Assembly: GCA_050732575.1 (NCBI GenBank)
Contig: JBOHRF010000281.1
Coordinates: 1 to 6,749 of the forward strand
Source: JBBDWZ01 sp050732575
GTDB lineage: Bacteria; Gemmatimonadota; Gemmatimonadetes; Longimicrobiales; RSA9
Length of the DNA stretch: 6,749 bases
Reading direction: 5' to 3'
The stretch's first letter is position 1. Each line of letters opens with the position of its first letter. Shown one piece after another: positions 1-5,081 of this stretch. Under the pieces are notes generated by a model. It searched no databases and was not told the DNA's origin. It saw only the letters and a list, made by a program, of their open reading frames with translations. The position numbers and the translations under genes were made by a program.

Positions 1-1
1 C

Positions 2-928
2 AACCTGGCAGGCGAGGTGGTGGGCGTTTCCGTTGCGCGGATGGAGAGCGGGCAGAATCTCAACTTCGCAGTTCCGGTAGCCGACCTGGCCGCCCTGAAA
101 TCCAGTCCGCCTGGACGTTTTGCATTCCCCGCCCGCGAAGCCGCGGCCAATGCCGAACCGACTCCGGCGCGGGCGCGCTTTTCCAACCAGCCGATTGCCG
201 TGGGTACACCGTATCGAGGCGCACTCACGGCGGCGGACTATTTTGATGCCAACGACAGCGCGTACATCGATCTCTTTACCCTGACCTTGCGGCGCGGTGA
301 GACCGTCACGGCCACACTTTCATCCGATGATTTCGATCCCCTGCTTGCCCTGGTTACCGCAGACGGCGCCATCACGCAGAATGACGATGGCGGCCCCGAT
401 CTGGCCGCGCGCATTGTGTTCACAGCACCCGCAGACGGCAACTTTGTCTGGGCGGTTTCCTCATTCGAGGTTGGCCAGTTGGGCGCCTACACGCTCAGCA
501 TTGTCTCGGGCGCGCTGCCTGTGGACAACGACGAGGAAACGAGTCAACCCGATGCCCGCTGGCGTCATATAGCCAGCGATGAAGAGGAGACGTTCAGCGT
601 CTTCTTCGACACCCACACCCTGGCAGCGACCGGCAATGGCCAATACCGCGTGTGGACACGAACCACGTATCGCTCACCGAAACAGCACGGCACGAGCGCC
701 CAGCAATATGACACGCGCGTGAGCCTGGAAGTGATGGATTGTGCCCGGCGGCGCAGCATGACCGTGGAATCCAGCATCTATCTGGGAGAAAGACTCGTGC
801 ACGCATTCGGAAAGCTCAGCAATCCGGAGTGGACATCCTGGATTCCAGAGTCGGTGGCCGAAGGTGCGGGGCAGGAAATCTGCACCTTTGCGCGCACGCG
901 AGTTGGCCAGCCCACACGCGGCCAATAA
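2..928 (+). CDS. Secreted trypsin-like serine protease, C-terminal part, with PPC and surface-adhesin-E-like domains (5' end outside window)
   Basis: The reading frame is open from the left edge, and 308 residues are visible before the TAA. The first residues (NLAGEVVGVSVARMESGQN, then LNFAVPVADL) match the last strands of S1/HtrA-type trypsin-like proteases. In that family this segment directly follows the catalytic GNSGGPL motif, so the active-site Ser should lie just outside the window. After a Pro/Ala-rich linker, about residues 65-169 resemble a pre-peptidase C-terminal (PPC) beta domain (YRGAL, DSAYIDLFTLTL, DDFDPLLALV, YTLSIVSG), usual in secreted proteases. After an acidic linker, about 187-297 resemble the surface-adhesin protein E domain: an RWRHIASDEE start, VFFDTHTL, YRVWTRTTY, CARRRSMTVESSIY, and a closing Cys. 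The Cys pair at 247 and 294 could form a disulfide. The protein probably acts outside the cytoplasm. The GTG at 17 is not a real start because the homology begins upstream. The protease and PPC assignments are firmer than the adhesin-E one. Confidence 0.85.
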   Translation, partial: NLAGEVVGVSVARMESGQNLNFAVPVADLAALKSSPPGRFAFPAREAAANAEPTPARARFSNQPIAVGTPYRGALTAADYFDANDSAYIDLFTLTLRRGETVTATLSSDDFDPLLALVTADGAITQNDDGGPDLAARIVFTAPADGNFVWAVSSFEVGQLGAYTLSIVSGALPVDNDEETSQPDARWRHIASDEEETFSVFFDTHTLAATGNGQYRVWTRTTYRSPKQHGTSAQQYDTRVSLEVMDCARRRSMTVESSIYLGERLVHAFGKLSNPEWTSWIPESVAEGAGQEICTFARTRVGQPTRGQ

Positions 929-944
929 GTCAGGGCGGCCATAC

Positions 945-1985
945 TCAACGCGTCAATTGCTCGTCTTCTTCCAGCGGCTTGTTGAGCTCGGCGCGTAGTG
1001 CCGGATGTTTGCGCAGCAGGTAGAATCCCATTGCTGCAGCCGCCATGGCATTGCTGGCCAGGATGGTCCACGATTCCAGCACACCCAGTAGCCAGTTGGC
1101 GACAATCACCAGCACACCAAAGAACAGCACCTCGAAAGTCACGAACAACAACACGATGCCAAGCAACACGGGCGGATGCCGTTCTGCCTGCTTGAGTAGC
1201 GCGGCGGCCATGAAGCCGGCCAGCAGGAACGCGGCAAAGTGGATGATCGTGTAGCCGAATACCGTGCCGAATGTGACCCGCACTTCAGCCGCGCTGCGGG
1301 CACCCAGGAACAGTACCGAACCGAGCGCTGCAGGCGTGAAGAAGACGCGGCCACGCACCAGATCGTGTACGAAAAACCACAGCACAATGACCAGTGCGCC
1401 GATGAGGCCACTCACCACCGCTTCCCGTAGTACGCGTTGCGTCGAGAACCTTTCCCGCCACGACATGGTCGTGAATTCAGCGCGCACGCGCAGGTAGGCC
1501 ATGAGTACCAGGCCGGCCAGGAGATTGCCCGCCAACACCTGCGGCCATCCCAGCCGGTTGACCATGTTCGCGCCGCCCCGGATCACGCCCACATAAAACA
1601 CCAGATCAAAGAGCAGAAAACCCAGCACGGCGCCCAACACCAGATGGGGGCGGATGCCACTTCGTTCCAGCAGCCAGCCAACCATTATGCCAACCACGGC
1701 AAAGCTGACGAAGTGTAGAATCGAATAACCCGCGATCAGCAGGATACTGCTCTCGGTCGTGTCCCGGCCCAACAGCGCACTGGCCATGAAGGCGGGCGTG
1801 TACAGCGGCCTGCCCCGAATCAGATCGATCGCAAAGAACCACAGCGCAAGCACCGCCGCGGCAAGGACGCCAGCCACCGCCCCGCGCGCAACAATTCGTT
1901 TGGTCGTGTGCGCCTCCGTCGGACTTGTTTTGATTCCTTGCGCAAAGACCGATCCCGGTATGACCAGCCCTGACGACAGGATCAC
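945..1985 (-). CDS. Eight-TM integral membrane protein made of two tandem 4-TM repeats, function unknown
   Basis: The protein has 346 residues. I do not recognise a characterised family. Eight hydrophobic segments lie near residues 33-54, 82-106, 114-136, 147-165, 187-208, 240-264, 272-296 and 304-324. The two halves (about 33-166 and 187-325) are clearly homologous. LWFFAIDLIRGRPLYTPA (48-65) matches LWFFVHDLVRGRVFFTPA (202-219), and GYSILHFVSF (86-95) matches GYTIIHFAAF (244-253). Both repeats keep Asp-Leu/Ile-x-Arg-Gly-Arg, an aromatic-Thr-Pro and a buried His. The C-terminal tail is charged and cytoplasm-like. The start is GTG at 1985, the only start codon between the in-frame stop at 2043-2045 and the first TM; no Shine-Dalgarno motif is evident, so the exact start is uncertain. 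The gene converges on the protease gene with a 16-bp gap. A transporter, channel or stress-related membrane role is possible but not shown. Confidence 0.85.
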   Translation of the reverse strand: MILSSGLVIPGSVFAQGIKTSPTEAHTTKRIVARGAVAGVLAAAVLALWFFAIDLIRGRPLYTPAFMASALLGRDTTESSILLIAGYSILHFVSFAVVGIMVGWLLERSGIRPHLVLGAVLGFLLFDLVFYVGVIRGGANMVNRLGWPQVLAGNLLAGLVLMAYLRVRAEFTTMSWRERFSTQRVLREAVVSGLIGALVIVLWFFVHDLVRGRVFFTPAALGSVLFLGARSAAEVRVTFGTVFGYTIIHFAAFLLAGFMAAALLKQAERHPPVLLGIVLLFVTFEVLFFGVLVIVANWLLGVLESWTILASNAMAAAAMGFYLLRKHPALRAELNKPLEEDEQLTR

Positions 1986-2055
1986 TCGGGCGTGCGACTT
2001 TGTGGTTACGCACGATTGGGTACGGCTGGCTGCGCGACTGCCTCACGTTCAGAAT

Positions 2056-2144
2056 GGGGATGAGGGGATTTCAGAAGGCGATGAAGGAGATCTGTCAAAA
2101 CTTTTTTTCAATCTCTTGATCCCCGTCTTTCATCTCCTGATCCC
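2056..2144. repeat. Four copies of a degenerate GGGATnAnGnGAT motif arranged as two inverted pairs
   Basis: Two copies read on the plus strand: GGGGATGAGGGGAT at 2056-2069 and GCGATGAAGGAGAT at 2078-2091. Two read on the minus strand: GGGGATCAAGAGAT (complement of 2111-2124) and GGGATCAGGAGAT (complement of 2132-2144). Copies within a pair start 21-22 bp apart, about two helical turns. The pairs face each other across a 19-bp centre that contains the TTGACA box and an A4CT7 tract. The minus-strand pair lies just upstream of the -35 box of the 8-TM gene. The layout suggests cooperative binding sites of a regulator, or an imperfect long hairpin. Confidence 0.45.
2070..2098 (-). promoter_or_regulatory. 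Candidate sigma-70 promoter for the 8-TM membrane protein gene
   Basis: On the minus strand a perfect TTGACA (plus positions 2093-2098) is followed after 17 bp by TCTGAA (2070-2075), which matches TATAAT at three positions. An alternative -10, TGAAAT, matches at four positions but needs a 19-bp spacer. Either would give a leader of about 70-80 nt before the GTG at 1985. The -35 box is convincing and the -10 box is weak. Confidence 0.45.
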
Positions 2145-2235
2145 TTGATGAGGTTTCCCTGGACGGGACGATGGTATGCCACGTGAGGAACGGCCATAAC
2201 TCAAGGAATACAAACACGTCCGGCAAAGCGTCGTT

Positions 2236-2640
2236 CTAGAACAACGCCTTCAAAATCCGGAACCCCCAATCAAAGCCGGCAATCAACGAAGGCAGCAACG
2301 CCAGGCCAATGGAAAAACTCAGACCCATGCGGAACAGCGTAGGACCAACGGGCAGAATCTTACGACCCCACAATTTCTCGCTTATCACTTCTACGGTCGG
2401 ACCCAGCGTGTAGCAAACGTTGGCCATGACCCCGAATACGACCACGACCGCCAGCGGCAACATCTCTTCGTGGCGGTTGGGGGGCAGCCAGGTCACGGTC
2501 CGGATCACGCCCAGCGAAACCAGACCGGCACCGCCCACCAACGCATTGTATTTCAGGCGCCGCGCCTCCCACCATTGCCAGATGCCAGGCGTGCTGCGCG
2601 GCGCGGGCGCGGGGAACAGGAAATCGGTGAGCTCAGTCAT
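2236..2640 (-). CDS. Small 3-TM integral membrane protein, function unknown
   Basis: The 134-aa protein starts at the ATG at 2640 (MTELTDFLFPAP). A longer reading to 2742 would add a Pro/Arg-rich stretch running through the palindrome and promoter, so it is less likely. After a short N-terminal cytoplasmic stretch with WWEARRLKYN (23-32), hydrophobic segments lie near 31-51, 60-87 and 101-125. The second contains ANVCYTLGPTVE (73-84), the most conserved-looking part, and the third ends in a Trp/Phe-rich tail. The motif set resembles uncharacterised small membrane proteins I have seen in other bacteria, but I cannot assign a named family or function. There is no strong Shine-Dalgarno motif. 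The gene is divergent from the M20 amidohydrolase gene (171-bp gap), and an operator-like palindrome lies 10 bp before the ATG, so regulation by a dimeric repressor is plausible. Confidence 0.75.
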   Translation of the reverse strand: MTELTDFLFPAPAPRSTPGIWQWWEARRLKYNALVGGAGLVSLGVIRTVTWLPPNRHEEMLPLAVVVVFGVMANVCYTLGPTVEVISEKLWGRKILPVGPTLFRMGLSFSIGLALLPSLIAGFDWGFRILKALF

Positions 2641-2650
2641 AGGCGCTTTC

Positions 2651-2667
2651 ACTTTGCAATACAAAGT
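2651..2667. promoter_or_regulatory. Operator-like palindrome ACTTTG-N5-CAAAGT
   Basis: The two 6-bp arms (2651-2656 and 2662-2667) are perfectly inverted around CAATA. The site is AT-rich inside a GC-rich intergenic region. It overlaps the predicted -10 box and start point of the 3-TM protein gene and ends 10 bp before its ATG. This is a typical position for a dimeric helix-turn-helix repressor. No regulator gene is present in the window. Confidence 0.5.
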
Positions 2668-2691
2668 AGGGCCGGCCGCCGGGTACGGCAA
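2663..2691 (-). promoter_or_regulatory. Candidate promoter of the 3-TM protein gene
   Basis: On the minus strand TTGCCG (plus 2686-2691) is followed after exactly 17 bp by TACTTT (plus 2663-2668). The -10 keeps the key T1, A2 and T6 bases. Transcription would start near 2656, giving a very short leader of about 15 nt. The -10 box overlaps the palindrome at 2651-2667, as in a repressor-controlled promoter. Confidence 0.4.
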
Positions 2692-2742
2692 GCAGGACGA
2701 TGGGACACGAAGACCGGGCGCGCGGCTCCTGGCCGCGGGCAT

Positions 2743-2771
2743 TTGCCGGGCCGGGCCATGCGTGGTAGCGT
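2743..2771 (+). promoter_or_regulatory. Weak candidate promoter of the M20 amidohydrolase gene
   Basis: TTGCCG (2743-2748), a 17-bp spacer and TAGCGT (2766-2771) lie about 40 bp before the ATG. The -35 matches the consensus at four positions and the -10 at three. In GC-rich DNA such matches occur by chance, so this is only the best candidate in the gap. Confidence 0.25.
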
Positions 2772-2811
2772 GCAGCGAAGGCCAACCCGTTCAGTTTTCG
2801 GAGGTTCTCAT

Positions 2812-4476
2812 ATGTCACGCACACCAGCCCCCGTCCTCGCCCTGCTAGGGCTGTTGGCCATGCCTGCAGGCAGCGCGGCGCAGCGCGTACCCGAAGTCGA
2901 CCATCGGCCGGAAGTCGTATACAAGACGCAGCTGGTGAAAGACGACGCGCGCATGCAGCGGCTGAAGCGCGCTGTGATGGTGTTGGTGGACAGCATGGCG
3001 CCGCTGACGCAGCAGATGGTGGACAAGATCTTCAGTTTTGGCGAGCTGGGTTTTCAGGAGCAGGAGACCTCTCGTTATCTGATCGACATTCTGGAGAGGA
3101 ACGGGTTCACGGTGCAGCGAGTTTTCAGCGGTATTCCCACGGCGTGGCTGGCGACGTGGGGTTCGGGCAAGCCGGTGATTGCATTGGGCTCTGACATCGA
3201 CGGTATTCCGCAGGCTTCACAGAAGCCGGGTGTATCGTATCACGATCCGCTGGTAGTGGGTGCGCCGGGGCACGGCGAGGGTCACAACTCGGGGCAAGCG
3301 GTGAATGTGACTGCGGCCCTGGCGCTGAAGAAGATCATGGAGCGCGAGCGGATCAGCGGCACGATCAAGTTGTGGCCGGGAGTTGCGGAAGAACTGGTGG
3401 GCACCAAAGCGCACTTTGTTCGGGATGGCATGTTCCGCGATGTCGATGCTGTGATCTTCTCTCATGTGGACAGCAATCTCAGCACATCGTATGGCTCCAC
3501 CTCGGGCAATGGGCTGGTGAGCGTGGAGTTCACGTTCAAGGGATCGAGTGCGCACTCGGCAGGCGGACCGTGGCGCGGCCGCAGCGCACTGGATGCGGTG
3601 GAGCTGATGAACATCGGTTGGAACATGCGCCGTGAGCATCTGCGCATCCAGCAGCGCTCGCATTACGTGGTCACGGATGGTGGCGATCAACCCAATGTGG
3701 TGCCGCCCACTGCGGCGGTGTGGTACTACCTGCGCGAGACGGACTATCCACGTATCAAGGAGATGTGGGCGATTGCCGACTCCATTGCGCGCGGCGCGGC
3801 CATGATGACCGGCACCAGTGTAGCGAGCCAGCGCGTGCTGGGTTCGGCCTGGCCCGCGCATTTCAACAAGCCACTGGCCGAAGCGATGACGCAGAATATT
3901 GAACTGGTAGGTCTGCCGAAATGGAGCGATGATGATCAGAAGCTGGCCAAAGCGCTGCAGTGCGAGCTGGGTGTGCCGCAGCAGGGTTTGGCCAGCCTAC
4001 TGGAGCGTATGAGTGCGCCCATCACGGATGCGCAGAAGCGCGGCGGCGGCAGTGATGACATTGGTGACATCTCGTGGAATGTGCCGACTATCACACTGCG
4101 TTTCCCGTCCAACATCCCGAACCTGCCGGGACACAACTGGGCGAATGCGATATCGATGGCGACACCCATAGCACACAAGGGCGCCACGGCGGGTGCCAAA
4201 GCCGAGGCCATGACGCTGCTGGACATGTACCTGGAGCCCACGTTGATCACGCAGGCCTGGGATTATTTCCGCACCGTGCAGACCAAGGATGTGAAGTATC
4301 AGCCGCTGATCCGACCGGAGGACAAACCAGCCATCGATCTGAATGCAGATCGTATGGCGAAATTCCGTGACCAGCTCAAGCCGTTCTACTACGATCCTTC
4401 TCGCTACCCGACGTACTTGGAGCAGCTGGGCATCAAGTATCCCACGGTGCGCGATTGCGGGCGGCCGGTATCATGA
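2812..4476 (+). CDS. Secreted M20 family amidohydrolase/metallopeptidase, AbgB-like
   Basis: The 554-aa protein starts at the ATG at 2812, preceded at 7 bp by GGAGG (2800-2804). It opens with a signal peptide (hydrophobic 7-19, likely cut SAA|Q at 23/24), so the enzyme is probably exported. The M20 fold is recognised by FSFGELGFQEQETSRYL (74-90), GSDIDGIP (126-133), the metal motif GHGEGHN (153-159), VAEELVGTKA (191-200), FSHVD (216-220) and the dimerisation-lid start GSSAHSAGGPWRGRSALDA (244-262). Late motifs are DDIGDISWNVPT (415-426), PGHNW (439-443) and AHKG (454-457). The order and the DISW/PGH/HKG signature match the aminobenzoyl-glutamate utilisation B (AbgB) branch, which hydrolyses N-acyl amino acid amide bonds. 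Likely ligands and catalytic residues are H154, H158, E193/E194, H218 and H455. Glu156 replaces the Cys seen in the GHxCGH motif of M20D enzymes. An 80-residue C-terminal extension is present. The substrate is unknown; a dipeptide or N-acyl amide is likely. Confidence 0.92.
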   Translation: MSRTPAPVLALLGLLAMPAGSAAQRVPEVDHRPEVVYKTQLVKDDARMQRLKRAVMVLVDSMAPLTQQMVDKIFSFGELGFQEQETSRYLIDILERNGFTVQRVFSGIPTAWLATWGSGKPVIALGSDIDGIPQASQKPGVSYHDPLVVGAPGHGEGHNSGQAVNVTAALALKKIMERERISGTIKLWPGVAEELVGTKAHFVRDGMFRDVDAVIFSHVDSNLSTSYGSTSGNGLVSVEFTFKGSSAHSAGGPWRGRSALDAVELMNIGWNMRREHLRIQQRSHYVVTDGGDQPNVVPPTAAVWYYLRETDYPRIKEMWAIADSIARGAAMMTGTSVASQRVLGSAWPAHFNKPLAEAMTQNIELVGLPKWSDDDQKLAKALQCELGVPQQGLASLLERMSAPITDAQKRGGGSDDIGDISWNVPTITLRFPSNIPNLPGHNWANAISMATPIAHKGATAGAKAEAMTLLDMYLEPTLITQAWDYFRTVQTKDVKYQPLIRPEDKPAIDLNADRMAKFRDQLKPFYYDPSRYPTYLEQLGIKYPTVRDCGRPVS

Positions 4477-4887
4477 GCGGCTGGCGCGCGTCGAGACCAT
4501 CATCATGATGCGGGTACCGGAGAAGCGCCACGGATATTGGAGCAGATCGTACGCCTGGTAAACGTCAGAACGCACACCCGTGCGGCCGAGCATGGATACG
4601 GGTGTGCCCACGGGCACGATGTTGATGGTGGCAGTGCCCGAGGCCGGATGTACGACACCGGGCGGCACTCTCAAGAACGCAGTTTCGAACGCACCCACGC
4701 GGCCGAGCAGAACACCGTGGTCGCCCACGTCCAGATACACGCGAACCACGTCGGGTGACGCGTTTTCAATCACCAGGCGCGGGCTCGACCCTTCCGGGGC
4801 CGCGCGCTGGACTTGGTCCTGAACCGGTACGCTGGCGCAACCCAGCGCCAGGAGCGAACACGACAGAAAAGTACGCGAGATGCGCAT
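4471..4887 (-). CDS. Small lipoprotein, function unknown
   Basis: The 138-aa protein starts at the ATG at 4887, set by an excellent AAGGAGG Shine-Dalgarno (4895-4901) 7 nt away. The longer reading to 4953 would put the ribosome-binding site inside the gene. MRISRTFLSCSLLALGC is a lipoprotein signal peptide with lipobox LALG|C17. Residue +2 is Ala, not Asp, which suggests outer-membrane sorting in a Gram-negative cell. After a short Gln/Ala/Pro linker, residues 37-130 look like a small all-beta domain: RLVIENASPDVVRVYLDV, LLGRVGAFETAFLRVPPG and TATINIVPVG. This pattern resembles small lipoproteins of Gemmatimonadota-like genomes whose role is not known. Its stop overlaps the stop of the M20 gene (shared TCATGA). 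It is divergent from the M28 peptidase gene. It has no catalytic motif, so a binding or structural role is likelier than an enzyme. Confidence 0.8.
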   Translation of the reverse strand: MRISRTFLSCSLLALGCASVPVQDQVQRAAPEGSSPRLVIENASPDVVRVYLDVGDHGVLLGRVGAFETAFLRVPPGVVHPASGTATINIVPVGTPVSMLGRTGVRSDVYQAYDLLQYPWRFSGTRIMMMVSTRASRS

Positions 4888-4894
4888 TGTGCAT

Positions 4895-4901
4895 CCTCCT
4901 T
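4895..4901 (-). promoter_or_regulatory. Strong Shine-Dalgarno AAGGAGG of the lipoprotein gene
   Basis: The complement of CCTCCTT gives AAGGAGG, 7 nt before the ATG at 4887. It decides the start of this gene against the upstream in-frame ATG at 4953. It directly abuts the hairpin at 4901-4919. Confidence 0.8.
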
Positions 4902-4919
4902 CTGTCCCGCTTGGACAGA
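4901..4919 (-). other. Perfect 7-bp hairpin directly before the lipoprotein ribosome-binding site
   Basis: TCTGTCC (4901-4907) and GGACAGA (4913-4919) are perfect complements around a 5-nt loop. In the minus-strand transcript the stem ends exactly where AAGGAGG begins. A second, weaker stem GGACC/GGTCC (4923-4927 with 4935-4939) follows upstream. The hairpins could stabilise the 5' end of the mRNA or tune translation. The same site could instead be a protein-binding palindrome. Confidence 0.4.
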
Positions 4920-5081
4920 GGCGGACCGCGCGGAGGTCCCTCATTGTGGCCAACGACCAGCGCGCAGGTAGAAGCTCCGGAATTGGCTGGTGCCGGGAGA
5001 CCGTTGCGCAGGTCTGGCGGCTCGCGGGCCGTGCCCAGCAGCCATAACTTCAGACAAACGTTCACATCCGGGAGATCCATC

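Noticed and set aside
903..925. TTGGCC/GGCCAA stem at the end of the protease gene, considered as a terminator
   Set aside because: The 6-bp stem has an 11-nt loop and no T-tract on either side. It lies within the coding sequence.
1606..2046. Minus-strand 146-residue frame overlapping the start of the 8-TM gene
   Set aside because: It is out of frame with the repeated TM protein, has no membrane or domain pattern, and carries shadow-like composition.
2641..2742. N-terminal extension of the 3-TM membrane protein
   Set aside because: It runs through the palindrome and promoter-like boxes and encodes a low-complexity Arg/Pro/Ala stretch. The ATG at 2640 gives a sensible N-terminus.
2470..2811. 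N-terminal extension of the M20 amidohydrolase reading frame
   Set aside because: It overlaps the 3-TM gene on the other strand and lacks homology-like content. The ATG at 2812 has a clear GGAGG and begins a signal peptide.
3217..3861. Minus-strand 214-residue reading frame
   Set aside because: It is opposite the M20 gene with its ordered motifs, and is Arg/His-rich with no recognisable domain.
4501..4510. CATCATGATG palindrome
   Set aside because: It is explained by consecutive Met codons at the lipoprotein C-terminus and has no regulatory context.
4888..4953. N-terminal extension of the lipoprotein
   Set aside because: It would bury the strong Shine-Dalgarno and displace the lipoprotein signal peptide from the N-terminus.
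4940..5081. Search for a promoter of the M28 gene
   Set aside because: A CATAAC at 5043-5048 resembles a -10 box, but there is no -35 box at a suitable distance. No promoter is called.
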